A program made the position numbers and the translations under genes. DNA of 64,000 bases from Loripinus fragilis (Eukaryota > Mollusca > Bivalvia > Lucinida > Lucinidae): contig CAXHUL010000248.1 of the NCBI GenBank assembly GCA_964019695.1, positions 372,001 to 436,000 on the forward strand, read 5' to 3'. Shown one piece after another: positions 11,601 through 24,700 of this stretch (within the stretch, counting starts at the first letter, position 1; every line of letters begins with the position of its first letter). Under the pieces are notes generated by a model. The model ran no database searches. It saw only the letters and a program-made list of their open reading frames with translations, and was not told the DNA's origin.

Positions 11601-14600
11601 TTTGTTGGCGTGACTTTGTGGCCACTATAGTTTTGCAGTCATCGTGATGGGGAAGAGAGAGCTGGATGATTTGATTTGTTTTTCATCCTGGTGTATTATG
11701 ATTGTTGTGTGATTTTCCTCGCAATGCCACTGGGTTGTCTTTACTTTGTGATTGTGTTTTTCCTGATCATACTTACTATTTTTGTTCAAGTTATGCCCCT
11801 TGGGCCAAAACTAGTTATTTTTCTGAAGAAGGTCATTCTGCGTGTCAAATTAAAAGGTAAGAAGTGTAGAACATAAGACAGTTAAATGTTTGACCTTATA
11901 CTACATTCTCACATTTTGGTTTAGTAAAAAGGTCAGACATTGAAACCGTGCAGCCAAGTATATTTTGATTGAACTTATTGACTTTGTAGGTTTTTGTTTT
12001 TATATCAGTTATAACCTAATTGGACTTGGTGGGTTGGTGCCTGAGGCTTATCTATAGCTGTACCCACCGTGGCTCAACTTGAGGTTCTGACTATCTGTGA
12101 GTCATTAGCCCTTTTCTTCGTTTCATCATGATGTGTTAATTTAATTAGAGTGTTTCTCCATGGTGATACATTGCATTAGTTAGAAGGCTTCAATGCAAAC
12201 TGACCATTTCTTGAACTTCAAAAATAGTAGAATCTAGGGCGAAGATTTTGTACCAGTAAAATGCATTTAAGTCCCTCCGTGGCTTAGGCTGCTGTCGTTT
12301 CTAGGGTGGTGGGTCTGTTGTTGTTGACTTTTTGTTCATTGCTACTCCCATTGTGGGAGTCTGTAATTGTGCTATGTTTTGTTGTATGTTACTTTATGAC
12401 CATTCTAGTATTGCAATCATCTTGATGGGGAAGAGGGAGTTGGTTGCTTTGTTCAATTTGTCTTCCTGGTGTCTCGTGATGTTTGAGTGGCTCTTCCTCG
12501 CGGTGCCATGGGGTTGTCTGCAGTTTGTGATTGTGGTATTTCCTAATCATACTCACTTACTATTTTTGGGTGTTGAAAGAATGGGATTTATATTTTGTGG
12601 TTAACTTCATTCCCTGTTGAAAAGGATTCAGGTGAGCAATCCAGGGCCCAAGTACCCTCTTGTTGTACGTTTTGTTTATCTGAGTTAATGTAACAGTACC
12701 TTAAACGTTCATGCAGATCAAATGGAGCAAGCTTAAATTTTACTGTAGTATGGAAGCTTATCTTACTAGTGTATTTTACCAATGTTGTCTTTGAGGTCTG
12801 TACATTTGTTAGATTGAAAGTCACGTACATGTTAGTAAACCATTTCATTATAAATACTCTAGGAAACCAGATCCTTTAGATATAAAATAACCTACTATAT
12901 ACGAAAACAGCAGATTCAGTTTTATTGAGTCATTTCATGAGAACTAATAGAAATTGCAGCAATTCCCACACCAACTAGAATCGGCTTATTAATACGCAGT
13001 ATTCTGCTTTCCATGAAACCCCAATATTCCTGAAGGACCTGAATATGAAAAAATATCAACACTGTATTGATACAAACGGAGAAGTTTTACCAATTCCTCA
13101 CAGAAACAAAGATAGCTGTTCAAGTTATTTCCCAGGGACCAAAAAGCCTTAATGCCTTGCAGATATCATATTGGAGCCCAGAGTGCGCATATTCTACTGT
13201 GTGTTTATTTTGAAATATACGTATGAAATAAAAGTAGGTAAGAAAACAATGTATCATTTGTGTTTGAAGCAAAAAGAAAAAATCAAACGAGTACAGTAAA
13301 CCCCTTAAGACAACAAATGGCAAAACTCCTGAAGGAAAGGGTTATTCTTATGACAAATTCTATTTACCCCTCATATCTAATGCTGTAGTCTATACATATT
13401 ACCCCTAAGCATTTGATGGTTTCAAGAGCCTCGAGAGTCTGTAATGCTAAATAGTTTTTTTAGAGAAGAGCCGAAATCAGATTATTTTATCTTAGGTTAA
13501 ATATGCCAGGTGAAGACTAAGATCAGCCTATTCATCAATCAAGCTACAGCAGGGTGTTAAATATGTATTTAATGAAAACGTTCATATGCATACGACCAGT
13601 GGGCTTTGAGTTTATTAAACGTTGTTTAAGCTCAGCTGAACTCAAATGATATCCATTTTGCTCGAACATGTTACACTTCCAATTAATGTTGGCATTTACA
13701 TATTTATTAGCATGATACATACAATATCTGAAAGTTTTAAAACAAAAAAGTTCTTTATCTTTAGCATCTAAGTTTTATTAGCAGTTGGTAAATCATGTTT
13801 GGTTCAATTGAGAAATGGTTTATAATCCTGGGACCTATTTGGTCTGGGTGCACAATTCATTTTGTAGGGCTTGTCAATCACTGGTGTAAATACATCTCTT
13901 GCCATTTACCTTTTCTTTCTCTATCAATTTTGTTAGCATTATGATCTTGCTTGAATCCACTTGCCAAATCATTCGCCAAAAATCTTGTACCATTTCTTTT
14001 GTAGGGCCTACAATTTAAAAGGAAATTATATTACATAAAATGTCATTAAAATGGTATTCTGAACATTTTAGAAAATGATTGCAGCATGTATATCTTGATT
14101 CAATGCACCGATTCAGGAGGTTATTACAAGACTTTCAAGAAAATAGTAGTTGTAAAACAAGATTTTGTTATCGACTTTCTGATGACTAGTGTAGTGCAAA
14201 ACTGGAAAGAATTGTTAACATGATGCTTTAAAATATTAATGAAATCTAAAATAGAATATTCAATTTCCAAAAGAAAACCTTTGCTTTTAACATCTCATAT
14301 TTCTTGTTTGGTAAGTAAGAATGAAAAAAAAATCTTTTGATGTATATTTTGAAAAATATTAAGATACTCATATGTAATAATCTTATTTTAAATATTTTGA
14401 TATAAATCATAAATCTCATGTTATTCCCGCTAATTTCTATTATGAGTGATGTAGTCCTTACCATTTGTTCAATTTTGTGATTTTGTCATTCCATTGCTCA
14501 CATATTGAAATATATATTTTGATAGAAAAAATACGGAATATAGTGTGTAAAATATATTCCTTGTGTGTTATTTGTTTTGTAAAATATTTTCAGCATAGTG

Positions 14601-17600
14601 ATTTCACTCCATTTATCTCCATGTGAGCTGAACAAATTATTTATTTTAACGAATACACAATTAATGACAGCTATAAAAATTCAGTATTCAAGTGCAATTT
14701 CCACCTGTTGGAGATATGACATGTGTCTCTATTTAGGTACTGGTTCATTTTAACTAGTTATGTGGGGTTGCTGCACCCATTGTTCTTTGACGTTTTATTG
14801 ACTTTGTATTGAGTTCTTTGTGCTCTTTCTAAATCCGCAAACAATTCACTGAGATTGGGACTGGACGATCTGATTTGAGGCTTTGCACTGGTTATATTAT
14901 GCATGCTCATAAGAAATATATATATTTCTATAGAAAATAGAGAATATAATTCACAAATACAATATTTAATATGAAGCTAGCTTATTTAAAATTAACTTTA
15001 ATCCAAGTAAACGCTAAGAGCCATAGAAAATTGGTTTGCTGGAAATTAAACTACATATCATTGAAATCCACATTTCAATATAAATATTGTATCAATGTTA
15101 TGATTCCCTACTAACCTTGCGAAGCAATGTATTCTCTGTAAATACTATATCCCTGGAAAATAAACCAACAATAATAAATAACAAATGATATTAAAGTTGC
15201 ATTTACATTTAATCTGATTTTTATAAAAAAGGCGAAATACAAGATCAATTGACAATGGTTGCCCCTTTTATGTAATGATAGAGCCCATTTTTAATGTCAA
15301 AGAAATGTTTCAACATTTTTCTTTCACTACATGAAATAACGCGTTTAAGTAAATTTAAAAAATTGTTACATTCTATAAAACTTCAATTTTAAAATTTAAT
15401 TCAAATTTAATCTGAAGAAAACTCAAACTTATAAGAACCATTATATCTCCATTTAAACGCCAGGTTTTATCTAATATAAGGGTACACTGTATTCCAAACA
15501 ATTCAGAGTTTCAGGTTTAATTCAAATTTAGGAAGAAGGAAATTTGAAATTGTTGCATACCTTATACGCTGTATAAACTCCATGTTTGATCGAATATATA
15601 GGTTCACAATATTCCCAACAATTCAGTATTTCAGGTTTAATCCAAATTTATGATGAAGAAAATTTGAAATTGTTGTTAAACCTTTTACGCAGTATAAACT
15701 TCATGTTTCCTGCAAATATATTTGAGTATTGTTTTTCCCAATAGTTGAAAAATAGAGGTTTCATTCAAATTAAAAAAGAAGAAAACTTAAAGTTTTTGAA
15801 AATCTTAAACTTCACATAATTTTTTTTAGTTTAAAATAATAGCAATTTAACCCAAACAATTTCGAAATTGCTTTAAAACCACTGGCTAGTAGATTCAATA
15901 TACATTCGACAACATAAAATAAAATAGCTGGCATATAAAAAATTATATGAAGCATTTTTTTCTGGGAAAAAAGATAAGAGTAATTATACTATTTTATATG
16001 GACAAAAGAATAAGCTCATAAAGCGGAAACTTTCTGAGAGACGGGTCTAGAATTTTTATGTTTGGGTGAAACTATGTATACGCCCAAAAACATCGTAAAC
16101 AAATATGACGAACAGAGCACAACTTTAATTTAAATTAGAAGCTTACACCAACATCAGTGACAGTTAGGCTGCAATAATAGACTACAGACAGGCTTACCGC
16201 ACCAATAGGAAAGGACACAAAACATAGACAGCCACAATACAATTTAAATGAAGCAACCAGCTCACATCCTAAGCAAGATACTTGACTAGAAATTTGAAAA
16301 TGCATGTGAAATTTAGAGCAGGGCCCTACATTGTACAAATAATTGTAAGTTTACACCAAACGTGAGCTGCCACCTAATTTGGTGTAAGCTACACTCACTT
16401 TTCCTCATAAAACAATTGGAGGCCAAACTTTCTCCAGAGATAAATCTTAAACATTTCTACCTGTTATTGTTGTTGTTCTTATTGCGAGCGAGTGTATTTG
16501 GGGTTTAAAGCAGTGAAAATGTTACACCAAGGTCAGTGGCAGCTCGACTGCCACCAAAATTGGTGTAAATTTACACTTTTTATTTTTAAAAAACTAGTAC
16601 TGGTCTTAGACGCAGCTTAATTATGTTATTTTTTTTCCTTGCAGTGTGCTTCTTTTCCTTTAATGCTACGCACGTGAAAAGCTTGGACAAATCACAGAAC
16701 TACTCCGTTTCTGGCGCCAAATTTATGCCATTTGGCAAGCAGAATAAATCTCACTATGTTGTATTCACACCAGGAAAGCGCGAAAATCTGCTTTATTCTT
16801 TTTTATCAAAGAAAAACTGACATTTTGATAGTGCAGAAACTGCATTTTGTTAAGAATGCTCACTCTGGAGTAAGAGAGTGTATCTTATTTTGGATATGAC
16901 CCGAGCTGCTCGGATCATGATTCAGATTCTGTTCACCTCCAGAGGGTTTACACATCATGGTGGCAATTACAAGTAGGTCCACCAGTAAGGGTGCTAGCAG
17001 GTGTCTCCAACTTGAAGATACTCAAAAAAGAATATGTGCCTACTTTGACACTGAAGACCACAATAGGACGACACTGGTGGCGTTCGACATCGTATATTCA
17101 TGGTGATTCGCATCCTTAATTGTCCCTGTGTTTTTATTATAAGATGTGTTTCAGGAAGTTATATGCTATTTGACTTTCTGGACCATATGCTATTTACGCT
17201 TGCCATGCTAGTGGCGACTTTTTACATCTGCTGATAACCTTGCAAATAGCTTGGATTCAGGTCGGGCTTGATCTGGATCTAAATTTATGACAGTCTGATA
17301 GTATTCCTGAAAAAGCTTGTTTCGGAAAAAACATTGGCAGATGACAAAGAAATAATGTAAAAATATTACACAGCATGCAAAAGAGTTAAGGCAGGAGTGT
17401 TTAGCTCATTAAAATAATGTTATCAGCTACATTATCCAGCTGCTTCAACAATCTTTGTTTCTAGTAATACAAAGAGAACATACCATTTCGATATTATCTC
17501 CAAAAATGCTATATGCTTCCAGCAAAGACTCAGATCAGTGCGGGCATTTACCTAATTGGATCAGTGTTTGTTGTCCACATGGAGAAGTTTGGTCCTAACT

Positions 17601-20600
17601 TTCAAGTGAACTTACAGTGAGAACTGGGCAAAAACCCAGACTGATCTGAGTTTTTGCAGGGTGCACATCTATTTTGATGGATGCTAACAATGATTAAAAT
17701 AACTTTTATATTTTATAGAGGACTCTCAGTATGAACTTGTCAGACCAGCGAGCTGGAGACACTCAAGCGAGTAGAGCAGAAACCGTAGCAGATATCGAGC
17801 ATTCTACAAGCCAACAACATGGACAAGAAAAAGACATCCTTTAGTTCAAGCTACAGTATTGCAATGTATACCAAAGACCAGGATGGGTTGTAACACACTC
17901 CTGGGGACACATATGCCACCAACCGAAGGCACATTGGTTGTTATATATAATACACAGCGACTATGATATATCCAGTAATTTGATCCCTATATTAAAATGA
18001 TATCAAATTTCTTGACTTCAACAAACATTTTATGTTGTAAATCCCAACTTTCAGTATTTGAAAGTATAATGCATAAATTAAATGTAAAGACCAGGATGGG
18101 TTGTCACACACTCCTGGGGACACATATGCCACCAACAGAAGGCACATTGGTTGTTATATATAATACACAGCGACTATGATATATCCAGTAATTTGATCCC
18201 TATATTAAAATGATATCAAATTTCTTGACTTCAACAAACATTTTATGTTGTAAATCCCAACTTTCAGTATTTGAAAGTATAATGCATAAATTAAATGTAA
18301 AGACCAGGATGGGTTGTCACACACTCCTGGGGACACATATGCCACCAACCGAAGGCACATTGGTTGTTATATATAATACACAGCGACTATGATATATCCA
18401 GTAATTTGATCCCTATATCAAAATGATATCAAATTTCTTGACTTCAACAAACATTTTATGTTGTAAATCCCAACTTTCAGTATTTGAAAGTATAATGCAT
18501 AAATTAAATGTAAAGACCAGGATGGGTTGTCACACACTCCTGGGGACACATATGCCACCAACAGAAGGCACATTGGTTGTTATATATAATACACAGCGAC
18601 TATGATATATCCAGTAATTTGATCCCTATATTAAAATGATATCAAATTTCTTGACTTCAACAAACATTTTATGTTGTAAATCCCAACTTTCAGTATTTGA
18701 AAGTATAATGCATAAATTAAATGTAAAGACCAGGATGGGTTGTCACACACTCCTAGGGACACATATGCCACCAACAGAAGGCACATTGGCTGTTATATAT
18801 AATACAAAGCGACTATGATATATCCAATAATTTGATCCCTATATTAAAATGACATATCAAATTTCTTGACTTCAACAAACATTTAATGTTGTAAACCCAA
18901 ACTTTCAGTATTTGAAAGTATAATGCATAAATTCCAAGTTTATGCAAATATAATCAAACAGTAAACATTACAACCAAGGTGTTTACAATTTCTTAACTTC
19001 CAAGTTTGCTGCAAGTATAAGTAAAATTAAATGCCCACTACATTTGGTGTATGCCAACATGACATATTATTTGCGTTTACGTTGAAAATAATTCCAATAT
19101 TCTTGATGTATAAGGCAGCATAAACGTGCATTATATTTTGTATGTATCATTGTCAAATATTATTTGAATTTAAGTGTTATTAAATCCCGAGTTTTATGCA
19201 AGTTTAAACAAACACTAATTCAAGTTTACTTGTATCAGCATGTCATATAATTGGAGTTAACGTTCTTTAATTTTCAAGCTATGTTTGAGTTTAGTTAATA
19301 CATAAACACAGTAAACTGTTATCGTTTACGTTATATGAAACTTGAAGTAAACAGAAAGTTTATTTGAAATATAATAGTGATGTAAAGTCAGAAAAATTCA
19401 ATTAAATTTGAAATATAATAACGTTTTATATAGATATAATAGCAAATTAACCGCGTTTTTTCGTGCAGTGCTTGCCTTTACAAATTATAACAATATACAT
19501 GGTTTAAACATTATTTTTGTGTATTTTGAACATATATATGTATTTATGCACTTCATAAATAGACATGTTTACGTATATGCGCATTGGATATTTATAACTG
19601 CCTTTTTTTAAATCAGTAATATTATGCTATTTGGATTGATATAAAATCATGATAATTGCATTTTGGAAGTACAAGCTAAATTTCTTTTTTAATATGGGGA
19701 TCTATTTTAATAACCTTATATTACTCCAGGGCTTACATTATATAAAAGAAAAAAATAGTTATATCACATTAAGAAAAATACTACGGAACCTGGACTTGAC
19801 AGTGGTATTTTGGGGCGGGCATGAACATGAGCAGATAGCCAATCACAGATTTGCAGGTTTGTCTGGAACATGTCTTTTTGTGTTCTTGCGACTGTACTTA
19901 TATCAGAAATTGTTACTTGACCATATAGTTTGCTTCTGCCATATATGAGTGATTTTTGTTATGTTTGCCTATGGGACATAGGTTCTGCAGACAAGACTCA
20001 TCAAGTTGACTCTGTCAAGACCTTTTAGCTTGTTTTAGGGCAATTTTGAATAAACAGGTTGGGAACTGCCATTCCAAATGTTGGATGTTTTCTAATTGTA
20101 GATGTAGACCTTAATCCGTATACCGAGTTGATGAGTTATATCTAATAAATGTTTTGTGTCTATATACCATTGAATAACAAATAAGCTGTATTTGAGAAAA
20201 CATACACAAAAACGACAATTTATATACGCCAAAATTTGCTTGAAACAGTGATAACTATTGTGACAAGGGGCTAGCTACTGCTTAAGAGTTAATAAACAAA
20301 AGACACAGAAGCAGATTGTAGTCAGCTATTCATATACTCACATGTATAAATGATGCATTTATATAGTCAGTGTCTTCTTTTCTGCCTTTATGCTCTAACA
20401 CAACACGATTATCGTCATCTAAAAGAAAAGAGAGAATCATTTCATTTGAGGAAACATTACCACAAGCTGAGCACAAGCGTAGATTATGCAGAATGATGTG
20501 GCTGTGTCATTATCATTTTATCATAGATATTATGGACTCCACCTTTATGCCATAGATTATTGTTTGGTCTTGTGTGACATATATCTTTCATACAATGACT

Positions 20601-21687
20601 CAGTGGGTAAATATATTTTAGCGGTATTTCAGCGGTATTTTTTTCATCCCAAAGGTATTTTTTATACTGTCTTTTCTTATATGGTGAGTTTGTTGTTGTT
20701 GGATCGTTTTTATTTTGCAGTTGCTTCCAGTATATGTTGAGATGTTAGGTTTGTCTTGATTAAAGATATTGATTTATTGTCCTTTCTAGTTTTCCAATCA
20801 TGGCGCTGAGGAAGAGATTGAGTTGCCTTACTTTTAGTTTACTTTTCATATTGGTTAAGTGTCTTTATCTTTGTTCTTGTGTCTCTTCCTTTGGTGCTGG
20901 TAGTAGGTCTGTGATATGTATATGTGCTATTGTCTCATCAGACTCATTCGTTTGTTAAGAAACCCAGTCAAGCGTTATTGTTTTCTTGTTAATTACAATG
21001 ACATGTTCTACCCTTTTCAGATTATTTTGCAATATGATGTTTTCATTTATTTCTATGTTGGCAATCGTCTGTTAAGAAAAAGGGACGTATTTCATTGGTG
21101 AGACCTGTTCTGCCTTGTATTTTTAAAATGTTGTATGTATTTAACCCATTATCACATAGGCTATTTTTAGATTGTGACATTATTTATCTTTTTAGACAAT
21201 ATTGATAAAATACAAGGCAAATTTATTTTCAGCTTTAAATACTTTTGAGAATATAAGAGAAGATGGAGCATTTGCTCCAAAAGAGCAAATGCTCCATTTC
21301 TCAGAATATTTTCAAAAACATGATATTCCAAAGGCGTCCAAATGCGTTGTTATAGAGTATAGAGCTAACTATTTCCAGTGGGCTTGTCTTTTTAAAGATG
21401 ATATTGGTCTGCAATGGTTTGAGTACTTTCTATTCTTGGCCCTCGTTTGTAATGTCCAAGTATGAAGTTGTCACTTTCCAATCGGTATCCTGGGTTTGGT
21501 TTGGCGCTTGATTGTATCGATTCTTGATCTTTGCCCTCTTTCTTACTTTGGAATCATCCTATTGGTAAATGCAAAAACGATTGGGTGCATGTGATTTATT
21601 ATTTACTAGAACATATGGCCTGCTATTGAAACTTTGTTCTTGTATCTCAACATCATGAACCATAAGCAGGCTATGGTCTGTGTTTGT

Positions 21688-21770
<83 letters not shown>

Positions 21771-24700
21771 TATCAATGTAAATTATTGAATACTGTCTGT
21801 TTGTTTGTTGCTGTTTTGTTTTAATCCAGTAACACCTAAAATAGATGCAGGAAACGTAAAAGCCGTTTTTATGTTAACCGTTTCTACTGTGCATTTTATT
21901 GACACTATGTGTTTAAGCAACCAAACATTGTCCAATAGTTGAGTTAACGAAAATGAGCCATCACTTACATGCATATATTTGTTTGTATCTGTTTTTCTTG
22001 GAGTTTTCACTTCTTAATGCAATCTTGTGACTTCTTGTCATTCCTGATGGTAACTCCTACAAATATAAATTACACAGAAGATCATCATTTCTTTATTGGA
22101 AACCTGAACTATTGGAAATGATTACAAAAAAGTAAAATCAAGGAAAACTATTACAAAACGCAACATTTTGTCATGTTTAACAATACTGAAGAATATTGAG
22201 ACAAAGACATATCAAATTTGGAACATTTATTAATCAATATTGTCTTTACATGTACAATATGGGCAAGGAATCACTTCACATAAGATGCTATTAAGCACAT
22301 AAAGAGTTAATATGGAAACAAACCATCAGCTGATTGCACTTAACCTCAATAACATTTATGCATGTTGATAAAAAGGATGAAAAGTGCCATTAAAATTCTG
22401 ACAAAATATGTGTAGTCACTAAGGTCAGAACTATACTCAGAAAAAACAATTGAAGGATATTGAAATTATTTTGACAATATAACATTTGAGAAAATAATTT
22501 CCAAACGAAATACTTTCGTATCTGATAGAACTACCAATATGCAATTCCGCAAAATGCAAAATAAAATTTACGGGTCATCATCAGGTATGATTCAGTACCA
22601 CACCAAATGTACCAACCCTCTTTACCCAAAGTTCACATGCATAAAATTTAGCGTTAATAGTTTTGGCTGCAACCTTTACCTGGTCATTGCTTGTGTTCTA
22701 ATTCTGACCATAGACAAGCGTTCACCCCATTTATCAGTAATTACACCTAATAACGCGACAACTTCTTCTACAAAAATGTACAAATATGGCTTTCCCCAGC
22801 CAATATGACAACAAATTGGAAGTAAAACACTGACAGCCACTACAAAAGTAGGTGTCATACTTTTGACTGGGAGCCAGCGATGATTTTGGCGCTAGTCATT
22901 ATGAAAAACAAACGATAAAAATGGGTTTCAATCATTTTTTTTTATTTCTGTGACTTTTCAGTATAGAGGGTTGCACCATTTGGACATGTACGAGCCCTGT
23001 TTTATGTTTATTTGAACAAATGTGAATTTTATTTTTCGAGGTTGCACGTAAATAAAATAAATAACTTTTGCTTTCTCTTAAATAACGAACGTGTCACTTG
23101 TATGGCCAAATAGACAAACAGGCAATTTAAAGCATAACCATAACACGGCGTCCCAAAATACACGCCCATCCCCCTTTTACTGATTTTAAGAGCTAAAACG
23201 GGTGTATTTCTAATAAAAATGCGTATAAAAGTGTTCAAATTTCTTTTAAGTTTAGAGGAGCATTCAGTCTATTATTCAAATGAAAAACAGCTTCTGTGCG
23301 CCTGCTTTTGCTTGACAACTGGATTTTATAAGTTCTACCATACGAGTGCCCAAATGGCCTTCCATGTATAAAATGTGTCCTGGAAGAATTGTGAAAAACA
23401 AATTCTCAAAACTCACAGCCGAGACAAGTTCTTCAATAGTTCAAGAATATATCGCCGATAAAACTGATCACCAAATATTGCACTCATGTATTTTGCTTAC
23501 AATTTAGTGTTTCTTTGGAAACTGTAAACCCCAAAATTTGATGTTTAAGTTGCTTCAAAAAAGTAAATATCCAACTTTCTTAACAGAACTCACTTTAATC
23601 ATGTCTTGTCAATATATAATAGGTTCCAGGGGAAAAACTTCACCCCGTTAAGAGAAATTGTTTGAGAACGATTTTGAACATTTCGTTTCAGACGGCAATT
23701 TTAAACGCTTAAATTTTGACTACTCATCTTCACAGACTGTTTTAATCCAGCGAATAAAGTTAAGATATATTTTCTTGGTAATTGCGCATTTCTGGAGATC
23801 TGATTAACCAATGTAAATTTATTATTACTAAATATAATAAGAAATAATTTCAAATTTATTCAAATAAACATGGAACACCTCTTGTACTGTACTTTAATCA
23901 CTGAAGCGTTACTTAAATTAAAAATTATTTTTGATTGCAGATATCTGGAACTATGAAATGCATACATAATTAATTTAGTTTTATTGTATTGAATGTTAGA
24001 GATGGAACTGAATCTAAATATCCTTCAATTGTTTTTCTGAGTATATTATTTATTTAACTGAGCATACTTTTTGTCCCACCCATTAACATTCAACATGAAT
24101 AACCAGATTGGTATTTGAAATTAAAAACACAACAAATTTCATTGTTCTGTCGTTTAAGGCAAGAATAAACCATCTTTTGTTTGTAAGTGAAGGTATAAGA
24201 AAGATTACACATTCTATGCTCCAGTAAGATGACATTTCTAAAAGCTTCTGGCAAAACTGGTGAAAAAGTGTGCTGGTAAAATGTGTTGTCTATGTCCACC
24301 AGTAAACATGTGTTCATTTAGCTGGCTTTTCAACATGAAAATAGCTGTTAAAAGCCTACTTAATACAAAACGTCTGTAATTATGGCATGATATGATATCT
24401 CATTGCAGGTAAGTTAGAATAAATGATATCAATGTCCTTAAGTAATCGAAGCTATGTTACATCAACTGCTGAGTTGACTCTTAATTCTAAGTTCCTGACA
24501 GTTAAGTAAGATTTGTGATTGATATATTCCTTGATTATGCGAAATACCACTTAAATGGAATTGCCATATTAATGTATTCTAAAGAAAATGCAAGTAAAAT
24601 ACATTAATGTTCCTGAACTTCTTTTGTGGATCATTTGTGCTTTTTGTGTCTTGTGTTTCTATTGCTATCACATCTGTTCATTGCTGCCTTGTGGTCACCT

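Larger units (their letters stand above)
9990..12663 (+). mobile_element. Element with ~160 bp core, copy 3, carrying nested insertions
   Basis: Core units are recognisable at 10020-10339 and 11365-11460, and the tail TTCAGGTGAGCAATCCAGGG with CTCTTGTTG is at 12629-12663. The body is split by a TIR element (10340-11364) and holds family B repeats (11479-11782, 12040-12560). The order of insertion is inferred from the interruption. Confidence 0.55.

Noticed and set aside
16623..16820. 65-codon plus-strand frame beginning with a hydrophobic, signal-like stretch (MLFFFLAVCFF)
   Set aside because: Starts in a T-rich run, has no domain, no splice context and lies next to degenerate repeats; likely chance.
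17997..18818. Four copies of a 60-codon frame
   Set aside because: They are the same frame seen in each 213 bp tandem unit because the period is a multiple of three; no coding evidence.
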